In this document: positions 48,301 to 61,234 of the stretch, one piece after another
Position numbering within the stretch: position 1 is the stretch's first letter
Layout: every line of letters begins with the position of its first letter
Source of the DNA: Astropecten irregularis
Lineage: Eukaryota; Echinodermata; Asteroidea; Paxillosida; Astropectinidae
Length of the DNA: 64,000 bases
Assembly: GCA_963971285.1 (NCBI GenBank)
Contig: OZ020251.1
Coordinates: forward strand, 8,990,001 to 9,054,000
Reading direction: 5' to 3'
Notes under the pieces: generated by a model
What the model was told of the DNA's origin: nothing
The model's input: the letters and a program-made list of their open reading frames with translations, nothing else
The model's database searches: none
Translations under genes and position numbers: made by a program

Positions 48301-49999
48301 GCAAACTCAGGGAAAACAAAATTTCACGTGTCTTTTTATTTTCAGTCTAGATCATAGATCTGAATTTTTGAGCCTGAAGTCGCCCTGCATCGCGAAATCT
48401 GTAATGATTTATAAATCATGTTATGACGTTCTACACTGTATGTGCATTATAATATGACAGCGCGCGGTCAAATTCTTTATTTTGAACACGATCTTTGAAA
48501 TCTGGCTGCTCATTTCTTGGGCAGACTCAGGAAAAACAAAATTTCACGTGTCTTTTTATTTTCAGTCTAGATCATAGATCTGAATTATCGAGCCTGAAGT
48601 CGCCCTGCATAGCGAAATCTGTAATGTTTTACAAATCATGCAATACCGGTTGAGATTGTATGTGTATTATATATGGCAGCACGCACAGTCTATTTCCTTA
48701 TTTTGAACACGATCTTTGAACTCTGGCTGCTCATTTCTGGGGCAAACTCAGGGAAAACAAAATTTCACGTGTCTTTTTATTTTCATTCTAGATCATAGAT
48801 CTGAATTTTTGAGCCTGGAGTCGCCCTGCATAGCGAAATCTGTAATGTTTTACAAATCATGCAATACCGGTTGAGATTGTATGTGTATTATATATGGCAG
48901 CACGCACAGTCTATTTCCTTATTTTGAACACGATCTTTGAACTCTGGCTGCTCATTTCTGGGGCAAACTCAGGGAAAACAAAATTTCACGTGTCTTTTTA
49001 TTTTCAGTCTAGATCATAGATCTGAATTTTTGAGCCTGAAGTCGCCCTGCATCGCGAAATCTGTAATGATTTATAAATCATGTTATGACGTTCTACACTG
49101 TATGTGCATTATAATATGACAGCGCGCGGTCAAATTCTTTATTTTGAACACGATCTTTGAAATCTGGCTGCTCATTTCTTGGGCAGACTCAGGAAAAACA
49201 AAATTTCACGTGTCTTTTTATTTTCAGTCTAGATCATAGATCTGAATTTTCGAGCCTGAAGTCGCCCTGCATAGCGAAATCTGTAATGTTTTACAAATCA
49301 TGCAATACCGGTTGAGATTGTATGTGTATTATATATGGCAGCACGCACAGTCTATTTCCTTATTTTGAACACGATCTTTGAACTCTGGCTGCTCATTTCT
49401 GGGGCAAACTCAGGGAAAACAAAATTTCACGTGTCTTTTTATTTTCAGTCTAGATCATAGATCTGAATTTTTGAGCCTGAAGTCGCCCTGCATCGCGAAA
49501 TCTGTAATGATTTATAAATCATGTTATGACGTTCTACACTGTATGTGCATTATAATATGACAGCGCGCGGTCAAATTCTTTATTTTGAACACGATCTTTG
49601 AAATCTGGCTGCTCATTTCTTGGGCAGACTCAGGAAAAACAAAATTTCACGTGTCTTTTTATTTTCAGTCTAGATCATAGATCTGAATTTTCGAGCCTGA
49701 AGTCGCCCTGCATCGCGAAATCTGTAATGATTTATATATCATGTTATGACGTTCTACACTGTATGTGCATTATATATGTCAGCGCGCGGTCAAATTCTTT
49801 ATTTTGAAAACGATCTTTGAAATCTGCCTGCCCATTTCTGGGGCAAACTCAGGAAAAACAAAATTACACGTGTCTTTTTATTTTCAATTCAGTGTAGGTC
49901 ATAGATCTGAATTGCTGAACCTGAAGTCGCTCTGCGTAGCGAAATCTGTAATGATTTATATATCATGTTATTACGCTCAACACTGTATGAGTGTTATAT
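45354..49999 (+). repeat. Array block between inserts 14 and 15, 21 monomers
   Basis: E/A recombinant with a late breakpoint ('atatatcatgcaatacc', 45,541), B with 'tatgctcatt' (45625), C, A, B, C, A, A' with 'gcatgatagcg' (46952), B with a non-standard tail ending 'ttatttagaaaacg' (47173), A 'gcatgatagcg' (47393), B, C, A, B, C 'gaattatcgagcc', A, B, C, B (49381), F, D. Single-copy changes include 'cacagcctat' (47,584), 'gaacaggatc' (48,046) and 'accggctgag' (48,207). Confidence 0.9.
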
Positions 50000-50574
50000 T
50001 TAGAATACTAAACTCAATGAAATATTATAAGTGATTCACTCTAAAGGGTCGATTTCACGAAGCCCGAGGATCGATCGTCCCCCCCCCCCCCCTCGTATCC
50101 TACGTAGGGCTGCAAGGCATCATTCATAGGTCATACGACTAATAGTTTTAAGTTATTGAGGTTACTGCAGTCCCACTAATTATTGGGCCGTTAGAATTAT
50201 TTTTTTCACGATTTTTTATTTCGTCCTTCGCACTAACGTCCCACGCTAAGCAATGCAGTATAACATAAAATCATAAACCGATCACCTAAACATTGTCTGA
50301 AATCCAGCGAAAACATTCCACCCCCCCCCCCCCTAAAAAAAATCCTAACGCGCTTTAGCAATGAGCCCGTGTACAAACCATATTACGAAGGCTGGGATCT
50401 TGACCATATGTCACTGACTATGCCAGACGACTGGCCCATGCCATGCTTATAGGCAAGCCCATAGAGTCTGCGTGGAAAAAAATGAGTTGTGACATGAAAT
50501 GGTCCTGGATTATGTTTGTCATAGTCAGTAAGATGCGGTCTAGTTCCCACCATCGTGCATAAGTTTGTGTATCA
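50000..50574 (+). repeat. Insert copy 15 (575 bp)
   Basis: C tracts 14 and 13. One T shorter in the T run before 'cacgatttttt' than the other copies. Confidence 0.85.
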
Positions 50575-52789
50575 TTATATGGCAGAGCCCGCGGTCAAAT
50601 CCTATATTTTGAACACGATCTTTGACATCTGCCTGCTCATTTCTGGGGCAAACTCAGGAAAAACAAAATTTCACGTGTCTTTTTATTTTCAATGTAGATC
50701 ATAGATCTGAATTTTCGAACCTGAAGTCGCCCTGCATAGCGAAATCTGTAATGATTTATATATCATGTTATGACGTTCTACACTGTATGTGCATTATATA
50801 TGACAGCGCGCGGTCAAATTCTTTATTTAGAAAACGATCTTTGAAATCTGGCTGCTCATTTCTGGGGCAAACTCAGGGAAAACAAAATTTCACGTGTCTT
50901 TTTATTTTCACTCTAGATCATAGATCTGAATTTTTGAGCCTGGAGTCGCCCTGCATGATAGCGAAATCTGTAATGTTTTACAAATCATGCAATACCGGTT
51001 GAGATTGTATGTGTATTATATATGGCAGCACGCACAGTCTATTTACTTATTTTGAACACGATCTTTGAACTCTGGCTGCTCATTTCTGGGGCAAACTCAG
51101 GGAAAACAAAATTTCACGTGTCTTTTTATTTTCAGTCTAGATCATAGATCTGAATTTTTGAGCCTAAAGTCGCCCTGCATCGCGAAATCTGTAATGATTT
51201 ATAAATCATGTTATGACGTTCTACACTGTATGTGCATTATAATATGACAGCGCGCGGTCAAATTCTTTATTTTGAACACGATCTTTGAAATCTGGCTGCT
51301 CATTTCTTGGGCAGACTCAGGAAAAACAAAATTTCACGTGTCTTTTTATTTTCAGTCTAGATCATAGATCTGAATTTTCGAGCCTGAAGTCGCCCTGCAT
51401 AGCGAAATCTGTAATGTTTTACAAATCATGCAATACCGGTTGAGATTGTATGTGTATTATATATGGCAGCCCGCACAGTCTATTTCCTTATTTTGAACAC
51501 GATCTTTGAACTCTGGCTGCTCATTTCTGGGGCAAACTCAGGGAAAACAAAATTTCACGTGTCTTTTTATTTTCATTCTAGATCATAGATCTGAATTTTT
51601 GAGCCTGGAGTCGCCCTGCATAGCGAAATCTGTAATGTTTTACAAATCATGCAATACCGGTTGAGATTGTATGTGTATTATATATGGCAGCACGCACAGT
51701 CTATTTCCTTATTTTGAACACGATCTTTGAACTCTGGCTGCTCATTTCTGGGGCAAACTCAGGGAAAACAAAATTTCACGTGTCTTTTTATTTTCAGTCT
51801 AGATCATAGATCTGAATTTTTGAGCCTGAAGTCGCCCTGCATCGCGAAATCTGTAATGATTTATAAATCATGTTATGACGTTCTACACTGTATGTGCATT
51901 ATAATATGACAGCGCGCGGTCAAATTCTTTATTTTGAACACGATCTTTGAAATCTGGCTGCTCATTTCTTGGGCAGACTCAGGAAAAACAAAATTTCACG
52001 TGTCTTTTTATTTTCAGTCTAGATCATAGATCTGAATTTTCGAGCCTGAAGTCGCCCTGCATAGCGAAATCTGTAATGTTTTACAAATCATGCAATACCG
52101 GTTGAGATTGTATGTGTATTATATATGGCAGCACGCACAGTCTATTTCCTTATTTTGAACACGATCTTTGAACTCTGGCTGCTCATTTCTGGGGCAAACT
52201 CAGGGAAAACAAAATTTCACGTGTCTTTTTATTTTCAGTCTAGATCATAGATCTGAATTTTTGAGCCTGAAGTCGCCCTGCATCGCGAAATCTGTAATGA
52301 TTTATAAATCATGTTATGACGTTCTACACTGTATGTGCATTATAATATGACAGCGCGCGGTCAAATTCTTTATTTTGAACACGATCTTTGAAATCTGGCT
52401 GCTCATTTCTTGGGCAGACTCAGGAAAAACAAAATTTCACGTGTCTTTTTATTTTCAGTCTAGATCATAGATCTGAATTTTCGAGCCTGAAGTCGCCCTG
52501 CATCGCGAAATCTGTAATGATTTATATATCATGTTATGACGTTCTACACTGTATGTGCATTATATATGTCAGCGCGCGGTCAAATTCTTTATTTTGAAAA
52601 CGATCTTTGAAATCTGCCTGCCCATTTCTGGGGCAAACTCAGGAAAAACAAAATTACACGTGTCTTTTTATTTTCAATTCAGTGTAGGTCATAGATCTGA
52701 ATTGCTGAACCTGAAGTCGCTCTGCGTAGCGAAATCTGTAATGATTTATATATCATGTTATTACGCTCAACACTGTATGAGTGTTATAT
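50575..52789 (+). repeat. Array block between inserts 15 and 16, 10 monomers
   Basis: E, A with 'ttttcactctag' (single-copy) and 'gcatgatagcg', B 'gagcctaaag', C with tail 'cagcccgcac', A, B, C, B (52171, A missing), F, D. Confidence 0.9.
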
Positions 52790-53360
52790 TTAGAATACTA
52801 AACTCAATGAAATATTATAAGTGATTCACTCTAAAGGGTCGATTTCACGAAGCCCGAGGATCGATCGTCCCCCCCCCCTCGTATCCTACGTAGGGCTGCA
52901 AGGCATCATTCATAGGTCATACGACTAATAGTTTTAAGTTATTGAGGTTACTGCAGTCCCACTAATTATTGGGCCGTTAGAATTATTTTTTTTCACGATT
53001 TTTTATTTCGTCCTTCGCACTAACGTCCCACGCTAAGCAATGCAGTATAACATAAAATCATAAACCGATCACCTAAACATTGTCTGAAATCCAGCGAAAA
53101 CATTCCACCCCCCCCCCCCTAAAAAAAATCCTAACGCGCTTTAGCAATGAGCCCGTGTACAAACCATATTACGAAGGCTGGGATCTTGACCATATGTCAC
53201 TGACTATGCCAGACGACTGGCCCATGCCATGCTTATAGGCAAGCCCATAGAGTCTGCGTGGAAAAAAATGAGTTGTGACATGAAATGGTCCTGGATTATG
53301 TTTGTCATAGTCAGTAAGATGCGGTCTAGTTCCCACCATCGTGCATAAGTTTGTGTATCA
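52790..53360 (+). repeat. Insert copy 16 (571 bp)
   Basis: C tracts 10 and 12. No other difference from copy 15 was noticed except the restored T run. Confidence 0.85.
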
Positions 53361-56300
53361 TTATATGGCAGAGCCCGCGGTCAAATCCTATATTTTGAAC
53401 ACGATCTTTGACATCTGCCTGCTCATTTCTGGGGCAAACTCAGGAAAAACAAAATTTCACGTGTCTTTTTATTTTCAATGTAGATCATAGATCTGAATTT
53501 TCGAACCTGAAGTCGCCCTGCATAGCGAAATCTGTAATGATTTATATATCATGTTATGACGTTCTACACTGTATGTGCATTATATATGACAGCGCGCGGT
53601 CAAATTCTTTATTTAGAAAACGATCTTTGAAATCTGGCTGCTCATTTCTGGGGCAAACTCAGGGAAAACAAAATTTCACGTGTCTTTTTATTTTCATTCT
53701 AGATCATAGATCTGAATTTTTGAGCCTGGAGTCGCCCTGCATGATAGCGAAATCTGTAATGTTTTACAAATCATGCAATACCGGTTGAGATTGTATGTGT
53801 ATTATATATGGCAGCACGCACAGTCTATTTACTTATTTTGAACACGATCTTTGAACTCTGGCTGCTCATTTCTGGGGCAAACTCAGGGAAAACAAAATTT
53901 CACGTGTCTTTTTATTTTCAGTCTAGATCATAGATCTGAATTTTTGAGCCTAAAGTCGCCCTGCATCGCGAAATCTGTAATGATTTATAAATCATGTTAT
54001 GACGTTCTACACTGTATGTGCATTATAATATGACAGCGCGCGGTCAAATTCTTTATTTTGAACACGATCTTTGAAATCTGGCTGCTCATTTCTTGGGCAG
54101 ACTCAGGAAAAACAAAATTTCACGTGTCTTTTTATTTTCAGTCTAGATCATAGATCTGAATTTTCGAGCCTGAAGTCGCCCTGCATAGCGAAATCTGTAA
54201 TGTTTTACAAATCATGCAATACCGGTTGAGATTGTATGTGTATTATATATGGCAGCCCGCACAGTCTATTTCCTTATTTTGAACACGATCTTTGAACTCT
54301 GGCTGCTCATTTCTGGGGCAAACTCAGGGAAAACAAAATTTCACGTGTCTTTTTATTTTCATTCTAGATCATAGATCTGAATTTTTGAGCCTGGAGTCGC
54401 CCTGCATAGCGAAATCTGTAATGTTTTACAAATCATGCAATACCGGTTGAGATTGTATGTGTATTATATATGGCAGCACGCACAGTCTATTTCCTTATTT
54501 TGAACACGATCTTTGAACTCTGGCTGCTCATTTCTGGGGCAAACTCAGGGAAAACAAAATTTCACGTGTCTTTTTATTTTCATTCTAGATCATAGATCTG
54601 AATTTTTGAGCCTGGAGTCGCCCTGCATAGCGAAATCTGTAATGTTTTACAAATCATGCAATACCGGTTGAGATTGTATGTGTATTATATATGGCAGCAC
54701 GCACAGTCTATTTCCTTATTTTGAACACGATCTTTGAACTCTGGCTGCTCATTTCTGGGGCAAACTCAGGGAAAACAAAATTTCACGTGTCTTTTTATTT
54801 TCAGTCTAGATCATAGATCTGAATTGTTGAGCCTGAAGTCGCCCTGCATCGCGAAATCTGTAATGATTTATAAATCATGTTATGACGTTCTACACTGTAT
54901 GTGCATTATAATATGACAGCGCGCGGTCAAATTCTTTATTTTGAACACGATCTTTGAAATCTGGCTGCTCATTTCTTGGGCAGACTCAGGAAAAACAAAA
55001 TTTCACGTGTCTTTTTATTTTCAGTCTAGATCATAGATCTGAATTTTCGAGCCTGAAGTCGCCCTGCATAGCGAAATCTGTAATGTTTTACAAATCATGC
55101 AATACCGGTTGAGATTGTATGTGTATTATATATGGCAGCACGAACAGTCTATTTCCTTATTTTGAACACGATCTTTGAACTCTGGCTGCTCATTTCTGGG
55201 GCAAACTCAGGGAAAACAAAATTTCACGTGTCTTTTTATTTTCATTCTAGATCATAGATCTGAATTTTTGAGCCTGGAGTCGCCCTGCATAGCGAAATCT
55301 GTAATGTTTTACAAATCATGCAATACCGGTTGAGATTGTATGTGTATTATATATGGCAGCACGCACAGTCTATTTCCTTATTTTGAACACGATCTTTGAA
55401 CTCTGGCTGCTCATTTCTGGGGCAAACTCAGGGAAAACAAAATTTCACGTGTCTTTTTATTTTCAGTCTAGATCATAGATCTGAATTTTTGAGCCTGGAG
55501 TCGCCCTGCATGATAGCGAAATCTGTAATGTTTTACAAATCATGCAATACCGGTTGAGATTTTATGTGTATTATATATGGCAGCACGCACAGTCTATTTA
55601 CTTATTTTGAACACGATCTTTGAACTCTGGCTGCTCATTTCTGGGGCAAACTCAGGGAAAACAAAATTTCACGTGTCTTTTTATTTTCAGTCTAGATCAT
55701 AGATCTGAATTTTTGAGCCTGAAGTCGCCCTGCATCGCGAAATCTGTAATGATTTATAAATCATGTTATGACGTTCTACACTGTATGTGCATTATATATG
55801 ACAGCGCGCGGTCAAATTCTTTATTTAGAAAACGATCTTTGAAATCTGGCTGCTCATTTCTGGGGCAAACTCAGGGAAAACAAAATTTCACGTGTCTTTT
55901 TATTTTCATTCTAGATCATAGATCTGAATTTTTGAGCCTGGAGTCGCCCTGCATGATAGCGAAATCTGTAATGTTTTACAAATCATGCAATACCGGTTGA
56001 GATTGTATGTGTATTATATATGGCAGCACGCACAGTCTATTTACTTATTTTGAACACGATCTTTGAACTCTGGCTGCTCATTTCTGGGGCAAACTCAGGG
56101 AAAACAAAATTTCACGTGTCTTTTTATTTTCAGTCTAGATCATAGATCTGAATTTTTGAGCCTGAAGTCGCCCTGCATCGCGAAATCTGTAATGATTTAT
56201 AAATCATGTTATGACGTTCTACACTGTATGTGCATTATAATATGACAGCGCGCGGTCAAATTCTTTATTTTGAACACGATCTTTGAAATCTGGCTGCTCA

Positions 56301-59300
56301 TTTCTTGGGCAGACTCAGGAAAAACAAAATTTCACGTGTCTTTTTATTTTCAGTCTAGATCATAGATCTGAATTTTCGAGCCTGAAGTCGCCCTGCATAG
56401 CGAAATCTGTAATGTTTTACAAATCATGCAATACCGGTTGAGATTGTATGTGTATTATATATGGCAGCACGCACAGTCTATTTCCTTATTTTGAACACGA
56501 TCTTTGAACTCTGGCTGCTCATTTCTGGGGCAAACTCAGGGAAAACAAAATTTCACGTGTCTTTTTATTTTCATTCTAGATCATAGATCTGAATTTTTGA
56601 GCCTGGAGTCGCCCTGCATAGCGAAATCTGTAATGTTTTACAAATCATGCAATACCGGTTGAGATTGTATGTGTATTATATATGGCAGCACGCACAGTCT
56701 ATTTCCTTATTTTGAACACGATCTTTGAACTCTGGCTGCTCATTTCTGGGGCAAACTCAGGGAAAACAAAATTTCACGTGTCTTTTTATTTTCAGTCTAG
56801 ATCATAGATCTGAATTGTTGAGCCTGAAGTCGCCCTGCATCGCGAAATCTGTAATGATTTATAAATCATGTTATGACGTTCTACACTGTATGTGCATTAT
56901 AATATGACAGCGCGCGGTCAAATTCTTTATTTTGAACACGATCTTTGAAATCTGGCTGCTCATTTCTTGGGCAGACTCAGGAAAAACAAAATTTCACGTG
57001 TCTTTTTATTTTCAGTCTAGATCATAGATCTGAATTTTCGAGCCTGAAGTCGCCCTGCATAGCGAAATCTGTAATGTTTTACAAATCATGCAATACCGGT
57101 TGAGATTGTATGTGTATTATATATGGCAGCACGCACAGTCTATTTCCTTATTTTGAACACGATCTTTGAACTCTGGCTGCTCATTTCTGGGGCAAACTCA
57201 GGGAAAACAAAATTTCACGTGTCTTTTTATTTTCATTCTAGATCATAGATCTGAATTTTTGAGCCTGGAGTCGCCCTGCATAGCGAAATCTGTAATGTTT
57301 TACAAATCATGCAATACCGGTTGAGATTGTATGTGTATTATATATGGCAGCACGCACAGTCTATTTCCTTATTTTGAACACGATCTTTGAACTCTGGCTG
57401 CTCATTTCTGGGGCAAACTCAGGGAAAACAAAATTTCACGTGTCTTTTTATTTTCAGTCTAGATCATAGATCTGAATTTTTGAGCCTGAAGTCGCCCTGC
57501 ATCGCGAAATCTGTAATGATTTATAAATCATGTTATGACGTTCTACACTGTATGTGCATTATAATATGACAGCGCGCGGTCAAATTCTTTATTTTGAACA
57601 CGATCTTTGAAATCTGGCTGCTCATTTCTTGGGCAGACTCAGGAAAAACAAAATTTCACGTGTCTTTTTATTTTCAGTCTAGATCATAGATCTGAATTTT
57701 CGAGCCTGAAGTCGCCCTGCATAGCGAAATCTGTAATGTTTTACAAATCATGCAATACCGGTTGAGATTGTATGTGTATTATATATGGCAGCACGCACAG
57801 TCTATTTCCTTATTTTGAACACGATCTTTGAACTCTGGCTGCTCATTTCTGGGGCAAACTCAGGGAAAACAAAATTTCACGTGTCTTTTTATTTTCATTC
57901 TAGATCATAGATCTGAATTTTTGAGCCTGGAGTCGCCCTGCATAGCGAAATCTGTAATGTTTTACAAATCATGCAATACCGGTTGAGATTGTATGTGTAT
58001 TATATATGGCAGCACGCACAGTCTATTTCCTTATTTTGAACACGATCTTTGAACTCTGGCTGCTCATTTCTGGGGCAAACTCAGGGAAAACAAAATTTCA
58101 CGTGTCTTTTTATTTTCAGTCTAGATCATAGATCTGAATTGTTGAGCCTGAAGTCGCCCTGCATCGCGAAATCTGTAATGATTTATAAATCATGTTATGA
58201 CGTTCTACACTGTATGTGCATTATAATATGACAGCGCGCGGTCAAATTCTTTATTTTGAACACGATCTTTGAAATCTGGCTGCTCATTTCTGGGGCAAAC
58301 TCAGGGAAAACAAAATTTCACGTGTCTTTTTATTTTCATTCTAGATCATAGATCTGAATTTTTGAGCCTGGAGTCGCCCTGCATGATAGCGAAATCTGTA
58401 ATGTTTTACAAATCATGCAATACCGGTTGAGATTGTATGTGTATTATATATGGCAGCACGCACAGTCTATTTACTTATTTTGAACACGATCTTTGAACTC
58501 TGGCTGCTCATTTCTGGGGCAAACTCAGGGAAAACAAAATTTCACGTGTCTTTTTATTTTCAGTCTAGATCATAGATCTGAATTTTTGAGCCTGAAGTCG
58601 CCCTGCATCGCGAAATCTGTAATGATTTATAAATCATGTTCATGACGTTCTACACTGTATGTGCATTATAATATGACAGCGCGCGGTCAAATTCTTTATT
58701 TTGAACACGATCTTTGAAATCTGGCTGCTCATTTCTTGGGCAGACTCAGGAAAAACAAAATTTCACGTGTCTTTTTATTTTCAGTCTAGATCATAGATCT
58801 GAATTTTCGAGCCTGAAGTCGCCCTGCATAGCGAAATCTGTAATGTTTTACAAATCATGCAATACCGGTTGAGATTGTATGTGTATTATATATGGCAGCA
58901 CGCACAGTCTATTTCCTTATTTTGAACACGATCTTTGAACTCTGGCTGCTCATTTCTGGGGCAAACTCAGGGAAAACAAAATTTCACGTGTCTTTTTATT
59001 TTCAGTCTAGATCATAGATCTGAATTTTTTAGCCTGAAGTCGCCCTGCATCGCGAAATCTGTAATGATTTATAAATCATGTTATGACGTTCTACACTGTA
59101 TGTGCATTATAATATGACAGCGCGCGGTCAAATTCTTTATTTTGAACACGATCTTTGAAATCTGGCTGCTCATTTCTTGGGCAGACTCAGGAAAAACAAA
59201 ATTTCACGTGTCTTTTTATTTTCAGTCTAGATCATAGATCTGAATTTTCGAGCCTGAAGTCGCCCTGCATAGCGAAATCTGTAATGTTTTACAAATCATG

Positions 59301-60659
59301 CAATACCGGTTGAGATTGTATGTGTATTATATATGGCAGCACGCACAGTCTATTTCCTTATTTTGAACACGATCTTTGAACTCTGGCTGCTCATTTCTGG
59401 GGCAAACTCAGGGAAAACAAAATTTCACGTGTCTTTTTATTTTCATTCTAGATCATAGATCTGAATTTTTGAGCCTGGAGTCGCCCTGCATAGCGAAATC
59501 TGTAATGTTTTACAAATCATGCAATACCGGTTGAGATTGTATGTGTATTATATATGGCAGCACGCACAGTCTATTTCCTTATTTTGAACACGATCTTTGA
59601 ACTCTGGCTGCTCATTTCTGGGGCAAACTCAGGGAAAACAAAATTTCACGTGTCTTTTTATTTTCAGTCTAGATCATAGATCTGAATTTTTGAGCCTGAA
59701 GTCGCCCTGCATCGCGAAATCTGTAATGATTTATAAATCATGTTATGACGTTCTACACTGTATGTGCATTATAATATGACAGCGCGCGGTCAAATTCTTT
59801 ATTTTGAACACGATCTTTGAAATCTGGCTGCTCATTTCTTGGGCAGACTCAGGAAAAACAAAATTTCACGTGTCTTTTTATTTTCAGTCTAGATCATAGA
59901 TCTGAATTTTCGAGCCTGAAGTCGCCCTGCATAGCGAAATCTGTAATGTTTTACAAATCATGCAATACCGGTTGAGATTGTATGTGTATTATATATGGCA
60001 GCACGCACAGTCTATTTCCTTATTTTGAACACGATCTTTGAACTCTGGCTGCTCATTTCTGGGGCAAACTCAGGGAAAACAAAATTTCACGTGTCTTTTT
60101 ATTTTCAGTCTAGATCATAGATCTGAATTTTTGAGCCTGAAGTCGCCCTGCATCGCGAAATCTGTAATGATTTATAAATCATGTTATGACGTTCTACACT
60201 GTATGTGCATTATAATATGACAGCGCGCGGTCAAATTCTTTATTTTGAACACGATCTTTGAAATCTGGCTGCTCATTTCTTGGGCAGACTCAGGAAAAAC
60301 AAAATTTCACGTGTCTTTTTATTTTCAGTCTAGATCATAGATCTGAATTTTCGAGCCTGAAGTCGCCCTGCATCGCGAAATCTGTAATGATTTATATATC
60401 ATGTTATGACGTTCTACACTGTATGTGCATTATATATGTCAGCGCGCGGTCAAATTCTTTATTTTGAAAACGATCTTTGAAATCTGCCTGCCCATTTCTG
60501 GGGCAAACTCAGGAAAAACAAAATTACACGTGTCTTTTTATTTTCAATTCAGTGTAGGTCATAGATCTGAATTGCTGAACCTGAAGTCGCTCTGCGTAGC
60601 GAAATCTGTAATGATTTATATATCATGTTATTACGCTCAACACTGTATGAGTGTTATAT
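53361..60659 (+). repeat. Array block between inserts 16 and 17, 33 monomers
   Basis: Longest spacing between inserts. Starts E, A 'gcatgatagcg', B, C, A, A, then several trimers. 'gaattgttgagcc' marks B at 54737, 56728 and 58052. 'gcatgatagcg' recurs at 55,51x, 55,95x and 58,383. A C/A recombinant lies at 58272, and the B at 58496 has one extra C ('catgttcatgacg', ~58,641). A is missing before the B monomers at 58938 and 60041. The block ends F, D. Confidence 0.9.
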
Positions 60660-61234
60660 TTAGAATACTAAACTCAATGAAATATTATAAGTGATTCACT
60701 CTAAAGGGTCGATTTCACGAAGCCCGAGGATCGATCGTCCCCCCCCCCCCCTCGTATCCTACGTAGGGCTGCAAGGCATCATTCATAGGTCATACGACTA
60801 ATAGTTTTAAGTTATTGAGGTTACTGCAGTCCCACTAATTATTGGGCCGTTAGAATTATTTTTTTTCACGATTTTTTATTTCGTCCTTCGCACTAACGTC
60901 CCACGCTAAGCAATGCAGTATAACATAAAATCATAAACCGATCACCTAAACATTGTCTGAAATCCAGCGAAAACATTCCACCCCCCCCCCCCCTAAAAAA
61001 AATCCTAACGCGCTTTAGCAATGAGCCCGTGTACAAACCATATTACGAAGGCTGGGATCTTGACCATATGTCACTGACTATGCCAGACGACTGGCCCATG
61101 CCATGCTTATAGGCAAGCCCATAGAGTCTGCGTGGAAAAAAATGAGTTGTGACATGAAATGGTCCTGGATTATGTTTGTCATAGTCAGTAAGATGCGGTC
61201 TAGTTCCCACCATCGTGCATAAGTTTGTGTATCA
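60660..61234 (+). repeat. Insert copy 17 (575 bp)
   Basis: C tracts 13 and 13. Left-flank F has 'tatatgtcagcg', as in copies 6, 7 and 14-16. It is the last insert in the window. Confidence 0.85.

Larger units (their letters stand above)
48278..54300 (+). repeat. ~2,790-bp tandem duplication (two copies)
   Basis: B (48278, 48940, 49381), F, D and insert 15 recur at 51068, 51730, 52171, F, D and insert 16 with an offset of 2,790; after the C tracts the offset is 2,786-2,787. 'gagcctaaagtcg' (51,162; 53,948) and 'ggcagcccgcacag' (51,466; 54,252) are private to the two copies following inserts 15 and 16. Confidence 0.88.
46284..56450 (+). repeat. 8,450-bp spaced duplication of a B-to-B block
   Basis: The block at about 46,284-47,950 (B, C, A, A' 'gcatgatagcg', B with 'ttatttag' tail, A 'gcatgatagcg', B) recurs at about 54,734-56,400. 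ORF-independent landmarks at 46287/54737, 47173/55623 and 47616/56066 are offset by exactly 8,450. Between the two lie inserts 15 and 16, so this is a separated rather than adjacent duplication. Confidence 0.82.
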
